A DNA stretch of 5,655 nt from JALGVA01 sp964617715 (GTDB lineage Bacteria; Armatimonadota; Zipacnadia; Zipacnadales; UBA5352). The DNA is taken from the NCBI GenBank assembly GCA_964617715.1, contig CAZTZN010000264.1, forward strand, positions 1-5,655, in the 5' to 3' direction. A model generated the notes under the pieces. It was not told the DNA's origin, did not search any database, and saw only the letters and a program-made list of their open reading frames with translations. The translations under genes and the position numbers were made by a program. Positions 1 to 5,655 of the stretch are shown in pieces. Position 1 is the stretch's first letter; every line of letters starts with the position of its first letter.

Positions 1-2025
1 GGCGATCGCCAGCGCAAGGTCAGCGGCGAGCTGCTCTCGTTTGCGCCGGGCCGGTTCGCGCAGAGCATCCGCGCACAGGCGCCCGACACCTACGAACAGG
101 CCGATCTCTATGAGCGTACGCTGGTGATGATCGCGCCCGAGGGCGGTCCGGCCTACGTCGTGGATTGCTTCCGTGTGCGCGGTGGGGATCGCCATGTGAT
201 GTCCTTCCACGGGGACGGTGAGACCTTCGAGTGCGACCTGCCTTTCGCCGATTACGATGGTGAGGTGGTCACCCGTGCGGCTGCGGGCGGTGACTGGATC
301 CGCAGCCAGGCGCGCGCCGAGGCCTACGGGAGCTTCTCCGCCGACTGGCGGATCGAGCCCGAGAACGACTATGGCGTGCGGCTGACGGTGCTGGATGAGG
401 GCGCGACCGTCTATCACCTGACCGCGCCGGGCCTGCGCAACCGCAGCACACCGTGGGCCGACCGCACCCTGCATCTGCTCCTGTGGGAGCATCCCGGTCC
501 GCAGAGCACCTTCCTGTCGGTGGTCGAGGCGGTGGCGGGCGAGCCGCGAGTGCGCGCAATCGAGCGGGTGAACTGCTCACACCCGGCCGCGCGCGGCGCG
601 CGCATCGAGCGCGAGGACGCCACCGACTACGTCTTCCTGGCCGACCCTGAGGCCGCAGGGGAGACGGTGACCTGCGCGGCGCCTGAGGGGCTGAGTTTCT
701 CGGGCCGCGAGGCCGTGGTGTCGATTGACGCACAGGGCCCGAGCTTCGCGCGTATCGTGGATGGCACGAGCCTCGAGTTCGGCCAGATCGGCCTGCGCTG
801 TCCCGGCCCGCTGAGCGGGACCATCGCCGCCTGGGATGATGACGCGGACACGATTACGACCACCGCCCCCCTGCCCGGGGGCGAGGCGCTGCGCGGGCAG
901 CAGCTCCTGGTCGCCGGGCGCGTGGATGGCGCCTATGCGATCGCGTCGGTCGAGCGCACCGACGCGGGGAGCATCGTGCACCTGGCGGATGAGCCGATCA
1001 TGCGCGTGGCGGAGGGCGATGCCTTCATCATTCCGAGCGTCGTTGAGGTCGCGCGCCTCGACGACGGCACCTGGTCGGTGCGCGCGGATGTCGAGGTCGA
1101 GGCAACGCTGCCGCGGCCGGCCGACTTCAACTCGCGCGTGATGGTACGCACGCCCGCAGGCTGGCGCGAGGTCGAGCACACCAGGACTGATGGCGCGGTG
1201 AGCTTCCGGCTGACCCCGGATCTGCTCACCCGTGGCGCGACGGTGCTGCTGTTCACGAACGGTGAGGTGGACCTCGCGGACACTCGGCCGCCGGTGGTCG
1301 AGACCGTGCGTGTTGATGGCCGCCGGGTCGAGGCCGCGCCTGAGATCGACCTGGGCTACCTCAGCGATCCGCGTCGGATCGCTCTCGACCTGCGCGATGA
1401 CGCCAACGCGATCTCGCAGATGTCGGTCGAGGCACGGCTGGAGAGGTCGGCGGGTGGGTCGGTGCAGGCGAGCGTCTTCCCGGGCGACGACCCGCGCTCC
1501 GCACGGGTGATGCTGCGACTGCGCCAACTCCCGCGCGCAGCGCACGTGCTCCGCGTCGGGTTCTACGACCGGGCGGCGAACCGCGGCGAAATCGTCGTGC
1601 GCTTCAACACCCGCGGGGAAGTGTACGCCGCCACGGAGCTGCCGGTGATCGAGGACTCGGGCAAACTGAGCAAGCCGCTGGGCGGAGCGCTCACCACGCA
1701 GTTCTACCGCGCCGAGGGGCCGGGCGACTTCGTCACCTACTCCTTCGAGGTTCCGCGCGATGCCCGTTACCACGTGACCATGATCGCCACCGCCTACTCG
1801 TCCTACGCCACCTGGCAGGTCAGCATCGACGGTCGGCCGGTGGGCGAGCCGCTCGATGCCTACAGCAGCACGCTCAACGGCGCGGGCATCGAGCAGGACC
1901 TGGGGGAGATCGATCTGAGCGCCGGGACACACTCGCTGCGCCTTGAGGTCGTGGGACACAATGAGCGTTCGCAGGGCTACTTCATCGGCTGGGACAGCCT
2001 CGTGCTGCGTCCCGTGGCGCGCTGA
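1..2025 (+). CDS. Heparinase II/III-like protein, C-terminal part (5' truncated by window edge)
   Basis: The reading frame is open from base 1, so the gene begins upstream. The GTG at 124 is internal, since family-like sequence (SGELLSFAPGRFAQSI) precedes it. 674 residues are visible. Residues 1-80 (YERTLVMI, YVVDCFRVRGGDRH, SFHGDG) match the beta-sandwich of heparinase II/III-type polysaccharide lyases; the catalytic alpha/alpha toroid would lie upstream. The beta-rich region continues to about 265. A compact module follows at about 271-350 (GTIAAWDDD to DAFIIPSVVEV), then Ig-like sequence at about 351-540 with RPPVVETVRVDG near 430. Last comes a carbohydrate-binding-like domain at about 545-674 (GDFVTYSFEVP, LSAGTHSLRLEVVG, GYFIGWDSLVL). 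The likely role is eliminative cleavage of a uronic-acid polysaccharide outside the cytoplasm, inferred from family only. It lies 23 bp upstream of a second heparinase-like gene, probably in one operon. Family assignment is fairly sure; substrate and activity are unknown. Confidence 0.85.
   Translation, partial: GDRQRKVSGELLSFAPGRFAQSIRAQAPDTYEQADLYERTLVMIAPEGGPAYVVDCFRVRGGDRHVMSFHGDGETFECDLPFADYDGEVVTRAAAGGDWIRSQARAEAYGSFSADWRIEPENDYGVRLTVLDEGATVYHLTAPGLRNRSTPWADRTLHLLLWEHPGPQSTFLSVVEAVAGEPRVRAIERVNCSHPAARGARIEREDATDYVFLADPEAAGETVTCAAPEGLSFSGREAVVSIDAQGPSFARIVDGTSLEFGQIGLRCPGPLSGTIAAWDDDADTITTTAPLPGGEALRGQQLLVAGRVDGAYAIASVERTDAGSIVHLADEPIMRVAEGDAFIIPSVVEVARLDDGTWSVRADVEVEATLPRPADFNSRVMVRTPAGWREVEHTRTDGAVSFRLTPDLLTRGATVLLFTNGEVDLADTRPPVVETVRVDGRRVEAAPEIDLGYLSDPRRIALDLRDDANAISQMSVEARLERSAGGSVQASVFPGDDPRSARVMLRLRQLPRAAHVLRVGFYDRAANRGEIVVRFNTRGEVYAATELPVIEDSGKLSKPLGGALTTQFYRAEGPGDFVTYSFEVPRDARYHVTMIATAYSSYATWQVSIDGRPVGEPLDAYSSTLNGAGIEQDLGEIDLSAGTHSLRLEVVGHNERSQGYFIGWDSLVLRPVAR
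811..1050 (+). other. Uncharacterised beta-rich module inside the first lyase-like gene
   Basis: This segment encodes about 80 residues between the heparinase beta-sandwich and the downstream Ig-like region. Its pattern is GTIAAWDDDADTITT, then a GEALRGQQLLVAG stretch, then YAIASVER, then EGDAFIIPS. Alternating hydrophobic strands with Gly and Asp turns suggest a small beta-barrel or sandwich. I recall similar segments in large secreted proteins of planctomycete-type bacteria but cannot name a domain family. The boundaries are approximate and the function is unknown. Confidence 0.4.
1630..2022 (+). other. C-terminal carbohydrate-binding-like (CBM6/35-type or related jelly-roll) domain of the first gene
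   Basis: The last roughly 130 residues form a typical terminal jelly-roll pattern: a strand FVTYSFEVP, a strand YHVTMIATAYSSYATWQVSIDG, and the closing LSAGTHSLRLEVVGHN followed by GYFIGWDSLVL. The 'tight body strand, GTHxLRLEVVG, Gly-Tyr-Phe-Ile-Gly-x-Asp' ending is common in accessory domains of secreted glycan-active enzymes. It probably tethers the enzyme to its polysaccharide or cell-wall substrate. The CBM family number is not certain. Confidence 0.55.
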
Positions 2026-2032
2026 CCGGCCT

Positions 2033-2037
2033 GGAGG
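2033..2037 (+). promoter_or_regulatory. Ribosome binding site GGAGG for the second gene
   Basis: GGAGG lies in the 23-bp gap after the first gene's stop, 11 bases before the ATG at 2049. The spacing is slightly long but usable. It supports the ATG at 2049, which also begins a convincing signal peptide. The bases between (2041-2050) are a repeated ATCG unit that runs into the start codon. Confidence 0.65.
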
Positions 2038-2048
2038 CTGATCGATCG

Positions 2049-4910
2049 ATGCGCAGACACGCGCACGGTGCAATCGCGATTGCCGCACTCGTTACCATCG
2101 GAGTGATCCTGATGACCGCCCGCAGCGACCGGCCCGGCTACGCGCAAGCCGAGGGCAACATGACCGGGCTGGTGCAGCACCCCTGCGTACTGGTCAACCC
2201 CGAGACCCTCGCCGAGCTGCGCGCCAGGGCTAATGCTGATGAACCGAACCGCTTCGGCTTCAGCACCGCCGAGGTCTGGCAGGAGCTGCTGGCCAGGGCC
2301 GACCGCTTCCTCGCCGCCGAGCCCTACCACTACTCGGTGAACATCCAGCAGGATCATTCGCGCCCGCCGGTGATGTGGGAGTACACTCTCAGCGACGAGA
2401 CCCCCCCGCGCCATCCGGGCATCAACTACCCGCCGTGGACCGCGATGACCCAGGAGCAGCGCGGCGATGCCATCACCGTGCGCCTCAAGAGCCTCGCGTT
2501 CGCCTATCTGGTGACCGGCGAGGAGCGCTACGCCCGGCGCGCCAGGCAGATCGCCATGCATCTGGCGAACTGGGAGTGGTGGAGCGACCCGGACTACGGG
2601 CGGGGCATCGCCTGCCTCGACACCGGGCATATCACCAAGTGCATGGGCCTGTTCTACGACTGGTGCTACGACACGCTGAGCGCCGGCGAGCGTGAGTTCA
2701 TTCGCCAGGCCATCATCGACAAGGGCTGCGCCCGGATCGTTGAGGGCATCGCGGCCTACCCGCCGGAGACCAACGGCTGGGCGGTGCTCACCAGCGGCCT
2801 GGCGTGCGCCGCCATCGCCGTGCGCCCGGAAGACCCGCGCGGCGGCCGCTACCTCGAACAGGCCATCGAGTACACGCGGCGCTCGCTTGATCTCTCCGGC
2901 AACGATGGCGGGCAGTTCGAGGGGCCGATGTACGGCACCTATCTGCTGGACAGCCTCGCGCACGTCTTCGATGCCGTGGTCGCTGCGGGCGTGGAGACCG
3001 ACCTGCTTGACCATCCGTTCCTGCGCACCATGGACAGGTACGTCATCTCGCAGATGACCCCCGACGGCCATGAGATGCCCACCTTCGGGGACGGGAGCCC
3101 GGTGCGTGGCTACCCTGAGACCATGTCGGTGCTGGCCAACAGCGGGGACACCGCCGCCGCCTGGTACCTTGAGCAGATCGGCATGCTCCGGCCTGCGACC
3201 ATCCACCAGTTCATTCGTCTCAACGTGGACGAGCTGAACCCGCAGCAGCCCGACTTCAACCCCTCACAGGCACTCGTTGATACCGGCCTGGTCGCGCTCA
3301 AAGCCGGCTACCAGCCGCACACCCCCTACCTGTGCATGAAGTCCGGCCCGCCCGAGACCTCGGTCGGCCACGCACACTTCGACTCCAACGCCATCGTGCT
3401 CAGTTACCTGGGGGAGTGGCTCACCGCCGACCGCGGATACCGTGCCCGCTACAACCCGCCCGCGACCAAGTTCACCCAGGGCGCGATCGGCCATTCGACG
3501 CTGGTGCTCGACATCGATGACGGCTATCTGGAGGACACCGCCACCCCCTCACCCGGCCACGACCAGGTCCACCGCGCGGGCGCGCGCATCGAGCAGTTCT
3601 TCTCGTGCGCGGCGCTCGACTACGTCCGTGGCGAGGCCGCACCGACCTACAACACCGACGAGCTGCACGTGCTCGACAGCTTCGCCCGGCAGGCGTTCTA
3701 CCTCAAGCCGGATTGCTACGTGATCGTGGACGACATCGCCGCTCCTGAGCCGCACGAGTACACGATTACCTTGCAGGCGGCGCCCAACAGTGCCGTCGAG
3801 CGCGTGGCGGGCGACCGCTGGGCGATTCTGGGCCTGCGCGGGCAACTGCAGTGCTTCCTGCACAGTCCGCAGGGGATCACCACCGCTGAGACGGCGTACC
3901 CCGGCGCCGAGCAGTACGGCCGCTTCATCCGCGCCACCACGCCCGCGACCCGGCAGGCGCGGGTGGTTACGCTGCTGTATCCGCAGCTCTCGGACCAGGA
4001 GGGGGGCGTGCTGCAGAACGCGGGCTTCGAGCGCGGCATGACCGGCTGGCGCCCGCGCGCCAACGAGGACCTGCCCAACCACGTCATCGACGAAACGGTC
4101 GCGCACTCGGGCAATGCCTCGGGCCGCATCGACCGCAGCGGATACTACTACGGCCCGCGCCTGGACGTGCAGCCGGGTAACGTCGTGCACGTGCGTGCCT
4201 GGGCGCGGACCGCCGACACCACGCGCGACGGCGCCCGCCTCGCCATCCACTGGTGGGATACATCCCGCAAATGCTTCACCACCAGCAGCACCGACACGGT
4301 CGCGCCTGAGGACTGGACGCTGCTCGCGCTGGACGAGACGGTGCCCGAGGGAGCCGTGGAGATGGACATCGGGCTCTACTACTCGGGCGATGGCTCGGTG
4401 TGGTGGGACGACGCTGCGATCGAGATCGAAGGCGCTGCGCTGGAGATCGTGCGCGAGCCGATCGATGACGTTACGCCGCTCGACGGCGGCGCTCGTGGCT
4501 TGACCGCACGCATCGGCCGGCGGACGCTCGCGCTGATCACCGCCGGCGGCCCGGTCACGGTGGGGGAGAGCACCATCGCGCATGACGGGGCCTTCGCGGC
4601 GATGGCCTTCGACGCGGATGAATGGAAGTACCTCTACATTCAGGAGGGGCGGTCGCTGGCGATTGACGGCCAGACGCTGCTGCAGGTCGGCGGCGAGGAG
4701 CCGTTGACTGTGGCCGTCTGGCGCGGCGAGGAGCCGGGAACCATCCACGTGCGCGCTCAGCAGTCGCTGGAGCCCCACGCGCCCGCGCTCGCCCCGGCGA
4801 ACGTGCACCTGATGGTGCTGTCGAGCAGCCGCATGCCCATCACGCGCGCGCTGGTCGGCGACACAGAGGTACCCCTCTCTCGCGACGGTGAGCGTTACAC
4901 CATCGGGTAG
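2049..4910 (+). CDS. Secreted heparinase II/III family protein with nested CBM4/9-like module
   Basis: A complete 953-residue exported protein, probably a polysaccharide lyase. Residues 1-34 are a signal peptide (RR near the N-terminus, hydrophobic 8-24, AQA cleavage near 34/35). Residues 44-400 form the alpha/alpha toroid, including ETNGWAVLTSG (N242) and DGGQFEGPMYGTY (E291, Y295, Y298). The beta-sandwich follows, with GHAHFDSNA (H441, H443), TADRGY (D461) and GAIGHSTLVLD (H482). This fits the His/Asp/His zinc-site pattern that I recall for Pedobacter heparinase II. N242-Y295-H441 spacing resembles heparinase II catalytic spacing, but Gly-Trp follows N242 where a His would be expected, so the chemistry is uncertain. 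Residues 655-795 are a CBM4/9-like domain, followed by further beta sequence (796-953) that looks like the rest of the heparinase C-terminal domain. It sits 23 bp after another heparinase-like gene and 74 bp before a DUF5060/DUF4038 gene. The substrate is unknown; alginate, heparinoid or other uronans are possible. Confidence 0.88.
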   Translation: MRRHAHGAIAIAALVTIGVILMTARSDRPGYAQAEGNMTGLVQHPCVLVNPETLAELRARANADEPNRFGFSTAEVWQELLARADRFLAAEPYHYSVNIQQDHSRPPVMWEYTLSDETPPRHPGINYPPWTAMTQEQRGDAITVRLKSLAFAYLVTGEERYARRARQIAMHLANWEWWSDPDYGRGIACLDTGHITKCMGLFYDWCYDTLSAGEREFIRQAIIDKGCARIVEGIAAYPPETNGWAVLTSGLACAAIAVRPEDPRGGRYLEQAIEYTRRSLDLSGNDGGQFEGPMYGTYLLDSLAHVFDAVVAAGVETDLLDHPFLRTMDRYVISQMTPDGHEMPTFGDGSPVRGYPETMSVLANSGDTAAAWYLEQIGMLRPATIHQFIRLNVDELNPQQPDFNPSQALVDTGLVALKAGYQPHTPYLCMKSGPPETSVGHAHFDSNAIVLSYLGEWLTADRGYRARYNPPATKFTQGAIGHSTLVLDIDDGYLEDTATPSPGHDQVHRAGARIEQFFSCAALDYVRGEAAPTYNTDELHVLDSFARQAFYLKPDCYVIVDDIAAPEPHEYTITLQAAPNSAVERVAGDRWAILGLRGQLQCFLHSPQGITTAETAYPGAEQYGRFIRATTPATRQARVVTLLYPQLSDQEGGVLQNAGFERGMTGWRPRANEDLPNHVIDETVAHSGNASGRIDRSGYYYGPRLDVQPGNVVHVRAWARTADTTRDGARLAIHWWDTSRKCFTTSSTDTVAPEDWTLLALDETVPEGAVEMDIGLYYSGDGSVWWDDAAIEIEGAALEIVREPIDDVTPLDGGARGLTARIGRRTLALITAGGPVTVGESTIAHDGAFAAMAFDADEWKYLYIQEGRSLAIDGQTLLQVGGEEPLTVAVWRGEEPGTIHVRAQQSLEPHAPALAPANVHLMVLSSSRMPITRALVGDTEVPLSRDGERYTIG
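4011..4433 (+). other. CBM4/9-like carbohydrate-binding module within the second gene
   Basis: Residues about 655-795 show the classic CBM4/9 (carbohydrate-binding) opening NAGFERGMTGWRP. They continue with SGNASGRIDRSG, a VQPGNVVHVRAWARTAD strand, aromatic-rich WW, and the closing VWWDDAAIEIEG, whose W-x-D-D-x-x-I/L ending is typical of this family. Exposed aromatics (GYYYGP, HWWD, VWWDD) could stack on sugar rings. The module is flanked on both sides by beta-rich sequence of the lyase, rather than sitting at the C-terminus. Confidence 0.7.
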
Positions 4911-4920
4911 CCCGGCCGGG
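4911..4920. repeat. 10-bp perfect palindrome directly after the second gene's stop
   Basis: CCCGGCCGGG is self-complementary and begins immediately after the TAG. It has no unpaired loop and no following T-run, so it is not a convincing intrinsic terminator. In DNA this rich in G and C such a palindrome can occur by chance. Confidence 0.35.
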
Positions 4921-4936
4921 AACTCTCTCGCGCCTC

Positions 4937-4941
4937 GGAGG
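4937..4941 (+). promoter_or_regulatory. Shine-Dalgarno-like GGAGG ahead of the ATG at 4950
   Basis: GGAGG sits 8 bases before the ATG at 4950, an ideal spacing. That ATG opens only a 12-codon frame ending in TGA, so the site would serve a leader peptide. Alternatively, it is the original start site if a frameshift lies between 4950 and about 4990. Confidence 0.4.
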
Positions 4942-4949
4942 TCAACTAC

Positions 4950-4988
4950 ATGCGGATCAGCACGCCTGGCAGGAGTGTCGGCAGATGA
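4950..4988 (+). CDS. Possible 12-codon leader ORF, stop overlapping the next start
   Basis: ATG at 4950 encodes MRISTPGRSVGR and stops at TGA 4986-4988. That stop overlaps the ATG (4985-4987) of the third gene as ATGA. A good GGAGG lies 8 bases upstream. The arrangement would allow translational coupling between a leader peptide and the glycosidase gene. The peptide has no recognisable attenuator features such as a run of one amino acid. It is basic (three Arg), and chance is a real alternative, as is a lost in-frame extension of the next gene's N-terminus. Confidence 0.25.
   Translation: MRISTPGRSVGR
4971..4975 (+). promoter_or_regulatory. Ribosome binding site AGGAG for the third gene
   Basis: AGGAG lies 9 bases before the ATG at 4985, which is normal spacing. 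It decides the start in favour of 4985 over the internal ATG at 5063. The frame from 4985 also supplies a signal peptide, whereas a start at 5063 would remove it. Confidence 0.6.
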
Positions 4989-5655
4989 CCCATCATGGAC
5001 GTGTGCACAGTCTGGTAGCGCTGGCCTGGCTGGTTGCCTGCTGGGCCGGGAGGTGTGACGCGATGGCGCAGGTCGGTCGCTGGCAGGTCTGGGAGGGCGC
5101 GCTCACCAGCGCGCGCGAGTACGCCGATCCGCTGTGGGACGTCGAGGTGACGGTGACGCTGACCGCACCCTCGGGGGCGGAGCATGTCCGGCCTGCGTTC
5201 TGGGATGGCGGCAGCACCTGGCGCGTGCACTTCGCGCCGGGAGAGCCAGGGACCTGGCGCTGGCGCAGCGTGTGTTCGGACGCGGCCAACGCGGGTCTGC
5301 ACGGGGTCACGGGCGAGTTCACGTGCGTCGAGCAGACGACCGACAACCCGGTCTTCGCGCGCGGTCCGCTGCGCGTCTCGGATGATGGCGCGCATCTCGA
5401 GTGGGCGGACGAGACGCCGTTCTTCTGGCTGGGGGACACGGCGTGGAACGGCGCGTTGTGCTCGAACGAGGCCGACTGGGCCGAGTACCTGGCGACGCGC
5501 CGCGGTCAGGGCTTCTCGGTGACGCAGTTCGTCACGACGCAGTGGCGCGGCTGGCCCGGCGGCGAGATGGTCTTCACCGACCCCGAGCACGTGGCCGTGA
5601 GCCCTGCCGAGTTCCAGCGGCTCGATGCGCGCGTCGCGGCCGTGAACGAGGCGGG
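4985..5655 (+). CDS. Secreted DUF5060-DUF4038 glycoside hydrolase-like protein (3' truncated)
   Basis: The frame is open from ATG 4985 to the window edge: 223 residues, stop not seen. Residues 1-28 form a signal peptide (MTHHGRVH, hydrophobic LVALAWLVACWAG, cleavage near 26-28 at CDA/AMA). Residues about 33-125 match DUF5060, an Ig-like N-terminal domain (RWQVWEG, YADPLWDVEVTVT, FWDGGSTWRVHF, EPGTWRW, NAGLHGVTGEF). From about 130 the DUF4038 (apiosidase-like, GH140-type) TIM barrel begins: LEWADETPFFWLGDTAWN (P145-N155), WAEYLATRRGQGF, VTQFVTTQWRGWP. The catalytic acids lie beyond the edge. Characterised GH140 members remove apiose from rhamnogalacturonan-II, but DUF4038 is broad, so the substrate is only a guess. 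It follows two heparinase-like genes on the same strand, which fits a shared role in glycan breakdown. Confidence 0.85.
   Translation, partial: MTHHGRVHSLVALAWLVACWAGRCDAMAQVGRWQVWEGALTSAREYADPLWDVEVTVTLTAPSGAEHVRPAFWDGGSTWRVHFAPGEPGTWRWRSVCSDAANAGLHGVTGEFTCVEQTTDNPVFARGPLRVSDDGAHLEWADETPFFWLGDTAWNGALCSNEADWAEYLATRRGQGFSVTQFVTTQWRGWPGGEMVFTDPEHVAVSPAEFQRLDARVAAVNEA

Noticed and set aside
124..129. GTG at 124 or ATG at 127 as the start of the first gene
   Set aside because: The frame is open back to base 1 and the sequence before 124 already matches the heparinase beta-sandwich, so the true start is outside the window.
577..2088. 503-residue open frame on the minus strand
   Set aside because: It is antisense to the first gene, whose frame has clear domain motifs. 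The minus-strand translation is rich in Arg, His and Ala with no recognisable fold, as expected of an opposite-strand shadow in GC-rich DNA.
1977..3206. 409-residue open frame on the minus strand
   Set aside because: It spans the end of one gene and the start of the next, including the gap with its ribosome binding site. Its translation shows no family motif.
3549..4808. 419-residue open frame on the minus strand
   Set aside because: It is antisense to the well-supported lyase frame including the CBM. Composition is Arg- and Val-rich low complexity with no motif.
4911..4930. Intrinsic terminator after the second gene
   Set aside because: The CCCGGCCGGG palindrome has no loop and no T-run follows, so a Rho-independent terminator is not supported.
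5063..5065. ATG at 5063 as the start of the third gene
   Set aside because: The in-frame ATG at 4985 has a better-placed AGGAG and adds a plausible signal peptide, as expected for this secreted family.
4946..5590. 214-residue open frame on the minus strand
   Set aside because: It overlaps the DUF5060/DUF4038 frame, which has strong motifs and its own signal peptide and ribosome binding site.

Overview
The window is a GC-rich, densely coding stretch of a bacterial genome. It carries three co-directional (+ strand) genes for exported carbohydrate-active proteins. No RNA gene, mobile element, CRISPR array or phage signature was seen. Large multi-domain secreted lyase-like proteins, a DUF5060/DUF4038 glycosidase, high GC and good Shine-Dalgarno sites would fit an uncultured polysaccharide degrader of the Planctomycetota, Verrucomicrobiota, Armatimonadota or Hydrogenedentota type. 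That placement is inferred from gene style only, because no phylogenetic marker is present.

Layout: (1) 1-2025 is the 3' part of a heparinase II/III-like gene whose start lies upstream of the window. It ends in a chain of beta-rich modules and a C-terminal carbohydrate-binding-like domain. (2) After a 23-bp gap, 2049-4910 is a complete 953-residue exported heparinase II/III (polysaccharide lyase superfamily) protein. It has a signal peptide, an alpha/alpha toroid, a beta-sandwich with a His/Asp metal-site pattern, and a CBM4/9-like module that appears inserted inside the C-terminal beta region. (3) After a 74-bp gap, 4985 to the right edge is the 5' part of an exported DUF5060-DUF4038 (GH140/apiosidase-like) protein. 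The gap before it holds a 10-bp palindrome, two Shine-Dalgarno-like sites and a possible 12-codon leader ORF whose stop overlaps the third gene's start.

The same strand, short gaps and lack of a convincing terminator suggest one operon, or part of a polysaccharide-utilisation cluster. Two lyase-type enzymes would cleave a uronic-acid-containing glycan (heparinoid, alginate, ulvan, pectin or similar; the substrate cannot be read from the sequence), and a glycoside hydrolase would trim side chains or oligosaccharides. No transporter, SusC/SusD pair, sulfatase or regulator is visible here.

The most interesting points are the nested carbohydrate-binding module in the second gene, the absence of histidine at the expected catalytic-base site of that protein while the metal-site pattern is kept, the uncharacterised beta-rich module in the first gene, and the leader-ORF arrangement ahead of the third.
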